Assembly (NCBI GenBank): GCA_001899255.1
Contig: MKVX01000002.1
Coordinates: 372,001-436,000 of the forward strand
Origin: Rhizobiales bacterium 62-47
GTDB lineage: Bacteria; Pseudomonadota; Alphaproteobacteria; Rhizobiales; Xanthobacteraceae
DNA: 64,000 nt
Direction of reading: 5' to 3'
Shown here: one piece after another, positions 23,104 through 34,627 of the stretch
Layout: every line of letters begins with the position of its first letter
How positions within the stretch are numbered: the first letter of the stretch is position 1
Translations under genes and position numbers: made by a program
The notes under the pieces: model-generated
Seen by the model: only the letters and a program-made list of their open reading frames with translations
What the model was told of the DNA's origin: nothing
Databases searched by the model: none

Positions 23104-25677
23104 ATGAGCGCCGTCGCCGACCGCACCCCCAACCGTCCGATGACTTTCCTGCCGCTGGCTTATGCCTGGCGCGAACTGCGCGGCGGGTTGCGCGGCTTCT
23201 ATGTTTTCATTGCCTGTATCGCACTCGGCGTCATGGCCATCGCTGGCGTCGGCTCGGTCGCCGCCAGCCTCAGCGACGGTTTGGCGCGCGAAGGCCGCAC
23301 GCTGCTCGGTGGCGACGTTGCTTTCGCTTTGACCCAGCGCGAAGCCAAACCGAATGAAGTCGCCGTCCTGCGCGCGCACGGCCAGCTGGCGGTGACGGCA
23401 ACGATGCGCGCGATGGTTCGGGCAGAGGATGGCCGGCTGGCGCTGGTCGAACTGAAAGCCGTCGAGAACAGCTATCCGATGCTTGGCAGGCTGACGCTGG
23501 AGCCGGATCTCCCGACGGACCGGTTGCTCGCACAACGCGATGGCATATTCGGAGCGGCGGCCGATCCCGCGCTGCTGGCACGGCTCGATCTCAAAGTTGG
23601 CGACCGCGTCAGCGTCGGCAGCGCGACCTTCGAGATTCGCAGCGCGATCGCCGCCGAACCGGACAAGCTCGCCGGCGGCATCGGCTTCGGCCCGCGCTTT
23701 CTTGTCAGCGACGCTGCGCTGCGCGCCACCGAGTTGCTGCAACCGGGCAGTCTGGTGCGCTGGACCTATCACCTGCGGCTACCCGACAACGCGACATCGG
23801 ATCAGGCCGCGCGGGATGTGATCGGTGCGGTCCGTTCAACCTTGCCCGACGCAGGATGGGACATCCGCTCGCGCGCCAACGCCTCGCCGCAACTCGAGCG
23901 CAGCATCAATCGCTTCACGCAATTCCTGACTCTGGTCGGCCTCGCCGCGCTGTTGGTCGGCGGCGTGGGCGTCGCCAACGCGGTGAAAAGTCATATCGAC
24001 CGCCGCCGCGACGTCATCGCGTCGTTCAAGGCGCTCGGCGCCACCGGTGGCCGAGTCTTCACGATCTATCTGGCTCAGGTCATCGTGCTGGCGGTGATCG
24101 GTTCGCTGATCGGGCTCGCGCTCGGTGCGGCGTTGCCGTTCGTCATCGTCGGCGTGTTCGGCAAGCTGCTACCGCTGCCGGTCGAACCGGCGCTGCATAT
24201 TGGCGAGTTGTTGCTGTCGTTCGTCTATGGCTTGCTGACCGCGCTGGCATTCGGGCTATGGCCGCTCGGCCGCATCCACGACGTCCCAGTCGCGGCCCTG
24301 TTCCGCGAGGTAGTGACGCGGGAGTGGCATCGGCCACGCCTGCCCTACCTCGTCGCGATGGCGGTCGTTGTCGCGCTGCTGATCGCCACCGCCGTCGGCC
24401 TCGCCTACGACAAGCGTGTCGCCGTCGTCTTCGTAGGCTCGGCCATCGTGGTGCTGGCGCTGTTGCGCGGCATCGCCGCCGCGGTGATGGCGTCGGCGCG
24501 CCGCCTGCCGCGGCCGCGCACCACCATGTTGCGGCTGGCCATCGCCAACATTCACCGGCCGGGCGCGCTGACGCCGTCGGTGGTGCTCTCGCTCGGGTTG
24601 GGACTCGCGGTGCTGGTCACCATCACTCAGATCGACGGCAACCTGCGGCGGCAATTCATGGCGGCGCTGCCGGAGCACGCGCCGTCCTACTACTTCATCG
24701 ATATTCCCTCGACCGAGGCCGATCGCTTTCAGGACTTCCTCAGGCAGCAGGCGCCGCAGGCGACGATCGAGGAGGTGCCGATGCTGCGCGGGCGCATCGT
24801 CTCCGCCGGTGGCATCAAGTCGGAAGACCTCAAGCCGTCGTCCGATGCGGCTTGGGTGCTGCAAAGCGACCGCGGCCTCAGTTACACCAACGAGGTGCCG
24901 CGCGGCTCCAAGCTGGTGGAAGGACAATGGTGGCCGCCGGACTATGCCGGCCCGCCGCTGGTGTCGTTCGAGAAGAAGCTGGCGACCGGCCTCGGCCTCA
25001 AGATCGGCGACGAAGTCATCGTCAATGTGCTCGGCCGCAATATCACCGCCACCATCAGCAACATGCGGACGGTGGACTGGCAAAGTCTCGGCATCAATTT
25101 CGTGCTGGTGTTCTCGCCGAATACCTTCCGCGGCGCGCCGCATACCCACATAGCGACGTTGACCGAATCCACGGCGGCCACGCCTGCCAACGACGCCGCG
25201 ATCATCAAGTCGGTCGCCGCAGCCTTTCCAATGGTCACCAGCGTGCGCGTCCGTGAGGCGCTGGAGACCGTCGGCAATGTCGTCACCAATCTCGTGCTGG
25301 CGATTCGCGGCGCCAGCGCCGTTACCTTGCTGGCGGCAATCCTGGTGCTCGGTGGCGCGCTGGCCGCGGGCCATCGCCACCGGGTCTATGACGCGGTGAT
25401 CTTGAAGACGCTGGGCGCGACGCGGCTGCGGCTGCTCGGCGCCTACGCGATGGAATATCTGATGATCGGCCTGGCCACCGCGCTGTTCGGCGTCCTCGCC
25501 GGCTCGGTGGCGGCATGGCTGATCGTGACGCGACTCATGACCCTGAGTTTCGTCTGGCAGGCCGGCAGCGCACTGGCGGTGGTCGCCGTGGCGCTGGCGG
25601 TGACCGTCGGGCTGGGGCTTGCCGGGACGCTGGTCGCCCTCAACCAGAAGCCCGCATCCGTGCTACGGAATTTATGA
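23104..25677 (+). CDS. ybbP: ABC transporter permease, YbbP/FtsX family
   Basis: Large 857-residue permease with FtsX-type topology: an N-terminal membrane helix (about 20-45), periplasmic domain, three-helix FtsX bundle around 280-400, a further hydrophobic segment and periplasmic domain, and a second FtsX bundle at the C terminus ending near LNQKPASVLRNL. This double-FtsX layout is typical of YbbP. With YbbA it likely acts on envelope lipids or lipoproteins; the adjacent TesA-like esterase supports a lipid role, but the substrate is not known. Confidence 0.9.
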   Translation: MSAVADRTPNRPMTFLPLAYAWRELRGGLRGFYVFIACIALGVMAIAGVGSVAASLSDGLAREGRTLLGGDVAFALTQREAKPNEVAVLRAHGQLAVTATMRAMVRAEDGRLALVELKAVENSYPMLGRLTLEPDLPTDRLLAQRDGIFGAAADPALLARLDLKVGDRVSVGSATFEIRSAIAAEPDKLAGGIGFGPRFLVSDAALRATELLQPGSLVRWTYHLRLPDNATSDQAARDVIGAVRSTLPDAGWDIRSRANASPQLERSINRFTQFLTLVGLAALLVGGVGVANAVKSHIDRRRDVIASFKALGATGGRVFTIYLAQVIVLAVIGSLIGLALGAALPFVIVGVFGKLLPLPVEPALHIGELLLSFVYGLLTALAFGLWPLGRIHDVPVAALFREVVTREWHRPRLPYLVAMAVVVALLIATAVGLAYDKRVAVVFVGSAIVVLALLRGIAAAVMASARRLPRPRTTMLRLAIANIHRPGALTPSVVLSLGLGLAVLVTITQIDGNLRRQFMAALPEHAPSYYFIDIPSTEADRFQDFLRQQAPQATIEEVPMLRGRIVSAGGIKSEDLKPSSDAAWVLQSDRGLSYTNEVPRGSKLVEGQWWPPDYAGPPLVSFEKKLATGLGLKIGDEVIVNVLGRNITATISNMRTVDWQSLGINFVLVFSPNTFRGAPHTHIATLTESTAATPANDAAIIKSVAAAFPMVTSVRVREALETVGNVVTNLVLAIRGASAVTLLAAILVLGGALAAGHRHRVYDAVILKTLGATRLRLLGAYAMEYLMIGLATALFGVLAGSVAAWLIVTRLMTLSFVWQAGSALAVVAVALAVTVGLGLAGTLVALNQKPASVLRNL

Positions 25678-25987
25678 CAATTTGTAGCAGGCCAGACTCC
25701 TTCGGCCGGCCGCCCGGCGTTAACGAAAGTGTTGGATAGAACTGATAAATAAGTGGTTTCTAGGCCTGTGCAGGAACTGCATATTGGCGTAGGCCGTATT
25801 GCGGAGCGACATTCAGCCGCGCGTGGAAGCTTGCGTTGAATGTGTTAGTTTCCCACATACCAGCTTGGGTCAGACGCCGGTTCGGTGACACGAATGTCAT
25901 ACCAAGGAATGCCGGCATCTGGGATAGATTTCGCGCTGGCGGCGCGAGCCCTTCGCACTTTGCCAGACAACCACGAGGGTTTCGACC
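25678..25987 (+). other. Long leader region of the Bax-inhibitor-1 gene; possible ybhL-type RNA element
   Basis: A 310 bp gap without an ORF. It holds imperfect inverted repeats, for example CATTCA (25810-25815) with TGAATG (25837-25842), and CCCTTCG with CACGAGGG shortly before the start codon. The downstream gene belongs to the YbhL/YccA family, and a conserved 5' UTR structure named ybhL RNA is known upstream of such genes in Rhizobiales. I cannot match that consensus from memory, so the call rests on gene context. Confidence 0.35.
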
Positions 25988-26803
25988 ATGTCGGACTTGG
26001 ACCGTAACTACGCTTCGCCTTTCGGCCGGGCCGGCGCGCGCGCTGACACCGCGGCCGTCGATGCCGGCCTGCGCGCATACATGCTGCGCATCTACAATTA
26101 CATGACCATCGGTCTGGCCATCACCGGCCTGGCCGCACTTGGCGTCTATATGCTGGCCGTTACCGGCGACGCATCGCTGGCCGCGAAGTCGGCGACCGGC
26201 GCGACGCTCGCGCTGGCGCGCGGGCAGTATCTCACTCAGTTCGGCTATGCGGTGTTTGTCAGCCCGCTGAAATGGGTGTTGATCCTCGCACCGCTGGTGA
26301 TGGTGTTTGCCATCTCGTTCGGCATCAACCGGCTACGCCCGGCGACCGCACAGATGCTGTTCTGGGCGTTCTCGGCGCTGATGGGCATCTCGCTGTCGTC
26401 GATCTTCCTAGTGTACACCCACACCTCGATCGTGCGGGTATTCTTCATCACCGCGGCGTCGTTCGGTGCGTTGAGCCTTTACGGCTACACCACCAAGCGT
26501 GACATGACCGGGATGGGCTCGTTCCTGATGATGGGCCTGTTCGGCATCATCATCGCCAGCCTGGTGAACATCTTCGTTGCCAGTTCGATGCTGCAGTTCG
26601 TGGTGTCGGTGGTCGGCGTGCTGGTGTTCGCAGGCCTGACCGCATGGGATACGCAGCGGCTGAAGAACGACTACATCTACGGCTATGCCGCACAGGGCGG
26701 TGAGATGGCGGAACGTGCGGCGATCACCGGTGCGCTGTCGCTCTACCTGAACTTCATCAACCTGTTCACGCTGCTGCTGCAGTTGCTGGGCCAGCGCGAT
26801 TAA
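25988..26803 (+). CDS. Bax inhibitor-1 / YccA family membrane protein
   Basis: A 271-residue multi-pass protein with about seven hydrophobic helices starting near residue 38 (IYNYMTIGLAITGLAALGVY) and ending in LYLNFINLFTLLLQLLG, the diagnostic C-terminal signature of BI-1/YbhL proteins. The N-terminal 35 residues are soluble and Ala/Arg-rich. Family members conduct calcium or protons in some bacteria, but the role here is not established. Monocistronic: a long leader precedes it and a terminator follows. Confidence 0.92.
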   Translation: MSDLDRNYASPFGRAGARADTAAVDAGLRAYMLRIYNYMTIGLAITGLAALGVYMLAVTGDASLAAKSATGATLALARGQYLTQFGYAVFVSPLKWVLILAPLVMVFAISFGINRLRPATAQMLFWAFSALMGISLSSIFLVYTHTSIVRVFFITAASFGALSLYGYTTKRDMTGMGSFLMMGLFGIIIASLVNIFVASSMLQFVVSVVGVLVFAGLTAWDTQRLKNDYIYGYAAQGGEMAERAAITGALSLYLNFINLFTLLLQLLGQRD

Positions 26804-26828
26804 CCTCGCTAGCTAAATGCTGAATACC

Positions 26829-26858
26829 AAGCCCCGGCCTTAGCGCCGGGGCTTTTCT
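26829..26858 (+). terminator. Intrinsic terminator of the Bax-inhibitor-1 gene
   Basis: Stem AAGCCCCGGC (26829-26838) pairs perfectly with GCCGGGGCTT (26845-26854), 6-base loop, followed by a T-rich tract. Confidence 0.88.
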
Positions 26859-26887
26859 TTTGTGCCCGGCGAAAATACTCTGCCGCC

Positions 26888-27436
26888 ATGCCCGCCGTGA
26901 CCATCAGACCCGCTGCCGAAGCCGATCTTCCCGCCATCACCGTCATCTACGATCGCGAGGTGCGCCATGGCACCGCGACGTTCGAACTGACCCCGCCCGA
27001 CCTCGCCGAAATGACGCGGCGGTTTCGAGCGCTGGTGGACGGCGGGTTTCCTTATCTGGCGGCGCAGCTCGATGGCAAAGTGATCGGCTATGCCTATGCG
27101 GGGCCGTATCGGCCGCGACCAGCCTATCGCTTCACCGTCGAGAATTCGGTCTACCTGGCGCCGCAGGTGCATCGGCAAGGTATCGGCAGCCAACTGCTGC
27201 AGCGATTGATCGACGACTGCGTGACGCGCAATTACCGGCAGATGATTGCGGTGATCGGCGATTCCGCCAATGCCGGATCGATCGGCTTGCACAGCCGGGC
27301 CGGCTTTCAGATGATCGGGACGCATCCCGATGTCGGATTCAAATTCGGGCGTTGGCTCGATACGGTGATGATGCAACGCGCGCTCGGCGAGGGTGCCGCG
27401 ACGGTACCCACGAACGGCGGCGAGACCGGCCGATAA
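26888..27436 (+). CDS. GNAT-family N-acetyltransferase (phosphinothricin/methionine sulfone acetyltransferase type)
   Basis: A 182-residue GNAT enzyme using acetyl-CoA. It begins VTIRPAAEADLPAITVIYDREV and has the acetyl-CoA pyrophosphate-binding motif A HRQGIGSQLLQ, followed by GSIGLHSRAGFQMIGTHPDVGFKFGRWLDTVMMQ, the pattern of the PAT/YncA group that acetylates phosphinothricin, methionine sulfoximine or methionine sulfone. The exact substrate cannot be read from sequence. It begins about 30 bp past the preceding terminator, so it should have its own promoter. Confidence 0.9.
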   Translation: MPAVTIRPAAEADLPAITVIYDREVRHGTATFELTPPDLAEMTRRFRALVDGGFPYLAAQLDGKVIGYAYAGPYRPRPAYRFTVENSVYLAPQVHRQGIGSQLLQRLIDDCVTRNYRQMIAVIGDSANAGSIGLHSRAGFQMIGTHPDVGFKFGRWLDTVMMQRALGEGAATVPTNGGETGR

Positions 27437-27479
27437 CGCAGCGCGCATCCATCGTGTCTTCAGTAATCGTCTTGAGATG

Positions 27480-27512
27480 ATGGATCGCCGGGGTCGAGCC
27501 CGGCAATGGCAC
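27480..27512. repeat. Partial REP-like palindrome
   Basis: GATGGATCGCCGGGG-TCGA-GCCCGGCAATGGC carries the inner stem GCCGGGG/GCCCGGC and the GATGGAT tag seen in the two fuller repeats at 42173 and 46204. It lies between convergent genes. Confidence 0.5.
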
Positions 27513-27529
27513 ATCGAACAGACCCGGCT

Positions 27530-27898
27530 CTACACCAATGCCAGCTTGCGATCGATCACCAGCAGCACACGATCGAGATCGTGGCCGCGGCGCAGGATCA
27601 ATCCGCTGGCAGAGATCACGCTATAGGCGCCTTGCTTGCGCGCCAGCCGCGGATCTTTCTCGATGCGATAGATCGGCACCTCGGACGCGCGCCGGAACAC
27701 CGAAAACACTGCCTTGTCCTTGAAGAAATCAATGGCGTAGTCGCGCCACTCGCCATCCGCGACCATGCGTCCATAGAGGTTGAGGATGCGGTTGAGTTCG
27801 AGACGATTGAACGTCACGCGGCTCGGATGCGGGACCGTTGCGAGACTGCGCTCCGGTCCCCGGCTCTCTCCGGGATCAGTATCCCCCGACGTCGTCAT
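27530..27898 (-). CDS. DUF2794 domain protein
   Basis: A 122-residue soluble protein matching the alphaproteobacterial DUF2794 family, with the conserved core RVTFNRLELNRILNLYGRMV, GEWRDYAIDF and SVFRRASEVPIYRIEK. Function unknown. The start at 27898 is set by a perfect AGGAGG six bases upstream; the frame could extend to a TTG at 27922. Nothing in the neighbourhood suggests a pathway. Confidence 0.88.
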   Translation of the reverse strand: MTTSGDTDPGESRGPERSLATVPHPSRVTFNRLELNRILNLYGRMVADGEWRDYAIDFFKDKAVFSVFRRASEVPIYRIEKDPRLARKQGAYSVISASGLILRRGHDLDRVLLVIDRKLALV

Positions 27899-28103
27899 GT
27901 CGCGCCTCCTGTCATGACGCAATCATGATCGCGCCGACCGCGCACGACCGCAAGGGGCCTGCGCACGGCGATGGAACTTTCCGCATCGTCTATGATGGAA
28001 CTTTGTCCACCGCACCGGGCGACCAAGCAGCCGGCGCTTCACTTTATGGTTGCATCGCGCGCTTCGAGCGTCACAGGAAAGTTAGTCAAATCATAATACC
28101 GCC
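27899..28103. other. Intergenic region upstream of DUF2794 and of the candidate RNA
   Basis: No convincing gene. A short direct repeat GATGGAACTTT occurs twice about 28 bp apart near 27970 and 27997. At its right end a possible plus-strand promoter is visible: GTCACA (28070-28075) and CATAAT (28092-28097) with 16 bp between, which would start the RNA annotated next. Confidence 0.4.
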
Positions 28104-28280
28104 TAATTTCCGCCAAGCCGACGCCGCGCTGAATTGCGAGAAACAAGCACTGCGTTGGCCCGGTCTTGTCGACTCCGGATTCCTCAGCCCCCAGCCCCCC
28201 GGGGTTTTCAGGATCGGGCCGGTGCGCAGGGAAGTTAATCCCCACACTACGGGCCAACATTCGTTGGTCCTTTTTCTTTT
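28104..28280 (+). ncRNA. Candidate structured non-coding RNA with competing helices and terminator
   Basis: About 180 nt. GTTGGCCCG (28154-28162) is perfectly complementary to CGGGCCAAC (28250-28258). The same region instead can form a 9 bp stem (28157-28165 with 28212-28220, one G-U) extended by CTGCG/CGCAG (28150-28154 with 28225-28229). The 28251-28258 segment also forms the 5' arm of an intrinsic terminator with 28263-28270 and a T-rich tail at 28271-28280. These mutually exclusive pairings resemble an attenuator or riboswitch, but no plus-strand gene follows, so a free-standing small RNA is likelier. I cannot assign a known family. Confidence 0.5.
28251..28280 (+). terminator. Intrinsic terminator at the end of the candidate RNA
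   Basis: An 8 bp stem (28251-28258 with 28263-28270, one G-U pair) closes an ATTC loop and is followed by TTTTTCTTTT. It faces the plus strand, where no protein gene ends nearby, which is why a non-coding transcript is proposed. Confidence 0.7.
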
Positions 28281-28401
28281 GGGGGGCCGTGTTCACAGCA
28301 ATGCTGATGCCGGATCAATCGGCAGCGCGGGTATGAGACCGCGACAGCCTCGCGGCTCATGACACCACTCACACAACAGTGCGTAGCAAGACGCCGGTTG
28401 C

Positions 28402-29157
28402 CTAACGCAACGACGTATAGGCGGCGCCAAGCATTGGCCCCGGCCGATCGCGCGATCCGCTCTGCAGATAAACCACCACGGCATCGACGCCGTCGCGCGC
28501 GATGTTCTCCATCGGCACCGACCAGTTTCCGGCAGCGCCGCTCCAGTCGCCGACCTTCAGCCAGTTCCGGACGACATTGTGATAGATCACTTCGCGACCG
28601 CGGTTCTCGCCGCGTCCGATCGCGATCGGCACTGCCTTCGAAACAGCGCACACCCAGACTTCGCCGTTGCGCACCGAATGATTTGCGCGCGGCGCCGCAA
28701 CGCTGACATTGAGCAGCGAGCCGGACACCGTCATCGATACCGGCACCGACATCGCATCGCCGGACTTTTTGGTATCGCGCATCGCGCTGTCGATGGCCGC
28801 GCGATCGCTGCCGATCAGATGGACCTGCCCATTCACGATGACTTGCGGCGTATAGACGTCACGGTCGCCGCGCATGTGCGAATAGGCTTTCTGGCGTGCC
28901 GTGAAGCGCGGGTCGGCGAGCGTGTCTTTCCAGCCGAGATAATCCCAATAGTCGATCGGCAGGCTGAGCGCGACGATCGACGGATCAGTGGCGAGGTCGC
29001 CAAGAATCTTGTCAGCGGCGGGACAGGACGAACATCCCTGCGATGTGAACAATTCGACCACCGCAACGGGATCCGATTTTGCCGGACCGGCCATCATCGC
29101 CACGACGGCGATAGCGACTGCGCCGGACCATTTGGTAACGTCACAATATCCCATCAT
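28402..29157 (-). CDS. DUF1223 thioredoxin-like exported protein
   Basis: A 251-residue exported protein with a signal segment (about residues 10-28, ending AGPAKS) and a thioredoxin-like N-terminal part: VVELFTSQGCSSCPAAD carries a CSSC redox motif, followed by the DUF1223 hallmarks LPIDYWDYLGWKDTLADPRFTARQKAYS and YTPQVIVNG. Probably periplasmic disulfide or redox chemistry; the substrate is unknown. Two adjacent ATGs at 29157 and 29154 are both possible. It lies downstream of acnA on the same strand, past a probable terminator. Confidence 0.88.
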   Translation of the reverse strand: MMGYCDVTKWSGAVAIAVVAMMAGPAKSDPVAVVELFTSQGCSSCPAADKILGDLATDPSIVALSLPIDYWDYLGWKDTLADPRFTARQKAYSHMRGDRDVYTPQVIVNGQVHLIGSDRAAIDSAMRDTKKSGDAMSVPVSMTVSGSLLNVSVAAPRANHSVRNGEVWVCAVSKAVPIAIGRGENRGREVIYHNVVRNWLKVGDWSGAAGNWSVPMENIARDGVDAVVVYLQSGSRDRPGPMLGAAYTSLR

Positions 29158-29216
29158 GCTGCCATGCAGAAATCCGCCTCGTCTCTCGCCTTGATGGCGA
29201 CCCAACGCTCCAAAAC

Positions 29217-29246
29217 GCGAAAAGGCGACCTTTCATAGGCCGCCTT
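29217..29246 (-). terminator. Probable intrinsic terminator downstream of acnA
   Basis: AAGGCGACCT (29222-29231) pairs with AGGCCGCCTT (29237-29246) with one mismatch around a 5-base loop; on the minus strand it is followed by a T-rich tract (TTTTCGCGTTTT). Confidence 0.6.
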
Positions 29247-29367
29247 CTCATCACTCGCCACTCAATTCGCGGTGAGACGTTCGGTCGCATCTAGTGGAGC
29301 GGATTCGACATTCGCGGCCCGCCTTGCCGTGTGACCGGGAGGCGAATGTCAAATCCAAAGCTCCTCA

Positions 29368-32088
<2,721 letters not shown>

Positions 32089-32205
32089 GTGGAGCGATCC
32101 CAGTTTTTCGTTGGAGACACCCGTTTTTCGGGTATCAAGGCACCATCAGGAAGATGGGCCGGTTAGCTTGCAGGCGCGCGTTGTGTGCTGCATCAATTGG
32201 CGGCT

Positions 32206-32222
32206 TATAGAATCTTTCTAGA
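32206..32222. promoter_or_regulatory. Irr-type iron control element (ICE) candidate between acnA and ccmA
   Basis: The perfect dyad TAGAA-TCT-TTCTA (32208-32220) lies in the acnA/ccmA divergent region, about 118 bp before acnA and 59 bp before ccmA. Against the ICE consensus TTTRGAAYNRTTCYAAA recalled from Bradyrhizobium, 13 of 16 informative positions match. Aconitase and cytochrome c biogenesis are sensible iron-responsive targets. The dyad is seen; binding by Irr is inference. Confidence 0.5.
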
Positions 32223-32280
32223 GGCACCGCCACACCGACAATCGTTACGCAGCAATGTGTAATGCAAGAACCGTAAAGTC

Positions 32281-32898
32281 ATGGAAAATACAGCAATGCG
32301 GCTTGTCGGGCGCCGGCTCAGATGCGTCCGGGGCGGACGCGAGGTTTTCAGCGACCTCGACTTTTCGGTGCTGTCCGGCGAAGCGCTGGCCGTCACCGGC
32401 CGCAATGGTGCCGGCAAAACCTCGCTGCTGCGGCTGATCGCCGGGCTATTGGTCCCCGCCGCCGGACAGGTCGCGGTCGAAGGCGGCAGCGACGAACTCA
32501 CCACCGCCGAGCAGGCGCACTATCTCGGCCATCGCGACGCCCTCAAACCGGCGTTGAGCGTGCGGGAAAACCTGTCCTTCTGGCGCGATTTCCTCGGCGG
32601 CGCGCGTGGCGACACCCTGCCGGCGCTGGCCGACGTGGGGCTCGACCATATCGCGCACCTGCCGGCGGCCTATCTGTCGGCCGGACAGCGGCGACGGCTC
32701 TCGATGGCCCGCCTGCTGGCCGTGCGACGGCCGATCTGGCTCCTGGACGAGCCGACGTCGGCGCTGGACGCGGCCGGACAGGCCCTGTTTGCCAGACTGA
32801 TGGACGACCATCTGCGGCTCGGCGGCCTGATCGTCGCGGCGACCCACGCGCCGCTCGGCATCGCCGTACGCGACTTGCGGATCGGGGGGCCGGCATGA
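32281..32898 (+). CDS. ccmA: Heme exporter ATP-binding protein CcmA
   Basis: ATPase of the CcmABCD complex that releases holo-CcmE during cytochrome c maturation. The 205-residue protein has Walker A GRNGAGKT at 40-47, signature [15 protein letters not shown], Walker [11 protein letters not shown] and a switch His in AATHAP. It is the first gene of ccmABCDG, and its stop overlaps the ccmB start (ATGA). Confidence 0.96.
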   Translation: MENTAMRLVGRRLRCVRGGREVFSDLDFSVLSGEALAVTGRNGAGKTSLLRLIAGLLVPAAGQVAVEGGSDELTTAEQAHYLGHRDALKPALSVRENLSFWRDFLGGARGDTLPALADVGLDHIAHLPAAYLSAGQRRRLSMARLLAVRRPIWLLDEPTSALDAAGQALFARLMDDHLRLGGLIVAATHAPLGIAVRDLRIGGPA

Positions 32899-33563
32899 CC
32901 GCGCTCACCGCGCTGATTCGCCGCGACCTCCATGTGGCGCTCCGGGTCGGCGGCGGGGCGCTGATCGGCGTGCTGTTCTTCCTGACCGTGGTCGTCCTGA
33001 TGCCGTTCGCCGTCGGGCCGGACCTGGCGCTGCTCAAGCGGCTCGGCCCGGCGATCCTATGGCTCGGCGCCCTGCTCGCCAGCCTGCTGACGCTGGACCG
33101 GCTGTTCACCGCCGACCACGACGACGGCTCGCTCGACCTGATCGTCATGAGCCGGACGCCGCTCGAACTCGCCTGTGCCGCCAAGGCGCTGGCGCATTGG
33201 CTGGCCGCCGGCGTGCCGCTGATCGTGGCAACCCCGGTGCTCGGCCTGCTTCTGAACCTCGACGGCGCCGCAACGCTGGCGGTGGCGCTGACCCTGCTGG
33301 CCGGGACCCCGGCGCTCACACTGACCGGCATGATCGGCGCGGCATTGGCGGTCACCATGCATCGCGGCGGCCTGCTGCTGGCTGTGCTGGTGCTGCCGCT
33401 GTCGATCCCGGTGCTGATTTTCGGCGTCGCCGCCTCCAATGCCGCGATCAGCGGGGCCGACGCCTTCGGCGCGCCGTTTTCGATCCTGTGCGCGCTGTCG
33501 CTGGCCAGCCTGGTGATCGGCCCGGTCGCGGCCGCTGCCAGCCTGCGGCACGGACTGGATTAG
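32895..33563 (+). CDS. ccmB: Heme exporter membrane protein CcmB
   Basis: Permease partner of CcmA, 222 residues with about six membrane helices (first at about 22-42, [20 protein letters not shown]). The segment [20 protein letters not shown] is a CcmB signature. The start is fixed by the 4 bp ATGA overlap with ccmA. Confidence 0.96.
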   Translation: MTALTALIRRDLHVALRVGGGALIGVLFFLTVVVLMPFAVGPDLALLKRLGPAILWLGALLASLLTLDRLFTADHDDGSLDLIVMSRTPLELACAAKALAHWLAAGVPLIVATPVLGLLLNLDGAATLAVALTLLAGTPALTLTGMIGAALAVTMHRGGLLLAVLVLPLSIPVLIFGVAASNAAISGADAFGAPFSILCALSLASLVIGPVAAAASLRHGLD

Positions 33564-33710
33564 AGCCCGGCCACGACGATAGGTTTCCGGGTTCCGGCTA
33601 CAATGTTGTTTGATTTGATCGCCGCCATACGCCAGTCAAATCTGCCGAACCGGCATGAAACCGCTGCGCCTGCATTGCCTGCCGTGTCGACGACGATTAT
33701 CAGGAACGCC

Positions 33711-34442
33711 ATGACGCTGATCGACCTCGCCAACCCCACCCGATTCCTGTCGCTGACGGCCAAGGTCCTGCCGTGGCTGGCGGGTGCGACCGCCGTACTG
33801 CTGATCGTCGGCCTCTATCAATCGGCGATGGCGCCGGACGACTATCAGCAGGGCGCGACGGTGAAGATCATGTTCATCCACGTGCCGAATGCGTGGCTGG
33901 CGATGTTCGTCTGGGGCATCATGAGCGTTGCCGCGCTCGGCACGCTGGTCTGGCGGCATCCGCTCGCCGACGTCGCCGCCAAGGCGGCTGCCCCGATCGG
34001 CGCGGCCTTTACGTTTCTCGCTCTGGTCACCGGGTCGCTATGGGGCCGGCCGATGTGGGGCACCTATTGGGAATGGGATGCGCGGCTGACCTCGGTGCTG
34101 ATCCTGTTCCTGATGTATCTCGGCCTGATGGCGCTGTGGCGGGCAGTCGAAGATCCGAGCCGCGCGGCCCGCGCGGCCGCCATCCTGACGCTGGTCGGCG
34201 CCATCAACCTGCCGATCATCAAGTTCTCGGTCGACTGGTGGAATACGCTGCATCAGCCCGCGTCGGTGATGCGGATGGGCGGGTCGAGCCTCGATCGCGC
34301 CTTCCTGGTGCCGCTGCTGGTGATGGCGATAGCCTTCTCGCTGTTGTTCATCACCCTGCATCTGGCGGCCATGCGCAACGAGATCCTGCGCCGCCGCATT
34401 CGTACCCTGCAGATGATGCAGGCCGGCAGGCCGACGGTGTAA
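33711..34442 (+). CDS. ccmC: Heme exporter/handling protein CcmC
   Basis: Membrane protein that presents heme to CcmE. The 243-residue product carries six helices and the Trp-rich periplasmic motif [18 protein letters not shown], with flanking heme-ligand histidines (HVPNAWLAM near 58 and [10 protein letters not shown]). The start at 33711 has AGGAACGCC before it; upstream codons in the same frame match no family. The gap after ccmB is 147 bp, longer than elsewhere in the operon. Confidence 0.96.
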   Translation: MTLIDLANPTRFLSLTAKVLPWLAGATAVLLIVGLYQSAMAPDDYQQGATVKIMFIHVPNAWLAMFVWGIMSVAALGTLVWRHPLADVAAKAAAPIGAAFTFLALVTGSLWGRPMWGTYWEWDARLTSVLILFLMYLGLMALWRAVEDPSRAARAAAILTLVGAINLPIIKFSVDWWNTLHQPASVMRMGGSSLDRAFLVPLLVMAIAFSLLFITLHLAAMRNEILRRRIRTLQMMQAGRPTV

Positions 34443-34447
34443 TCCTC

Positions 34448-34627
34448 ATGGCGCTGGGTCCGTACCAATCCTTCATCGTGACGTCCTATGCGCTGGTCGG
34501 CGCGGTGGTCGCCCTGCTCATCGTCTGGATCGCGGTCGACTATCGGCGCCAGAAGGCGCGACTGCGCGAACTCGAGGCCAGCGGGATCACCCGGCGCTCG
34601 GGCCGCACCGCCACGGACATGTCATGA
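34448..34627 (+). CDS. ccmD: Heme exporter protein CcmD
   Basis: Small single-helix subunit of the CcmABCD complex. The 59-residue product has a membrane helix at about 8-30 ([20 protein letters not shown]) and the conserved basic tail [16 protein letters not shown]. It starts 5 bp after ccmC and overlaps ccmG by four bases (ATGA), so it is translated as part of the operon. Confidence 0.93.
   Translation: MALGPYQSFIVTSYALVGAVVALLIVWIAVDYRRQKARLRELEASGITRRSGRTATDMS

Noticed and set aside
28039-28296. An 85-codon GTG-initiated minus-strand frame in the gap upstream of DUF2794
   Set aside because: No ribosome-binding site, third-position GC lower than neighbours, no family resemblance, and it overlaps the stronger structured-RNA signal on the other strand.
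29292-29320. A GTGGAGCGGATTCGACATTCG segment near acnA suspected to be a dispersed repeat
   Set aside because: It occurs only once in the window and I cannot support repetition from this sequence alone.
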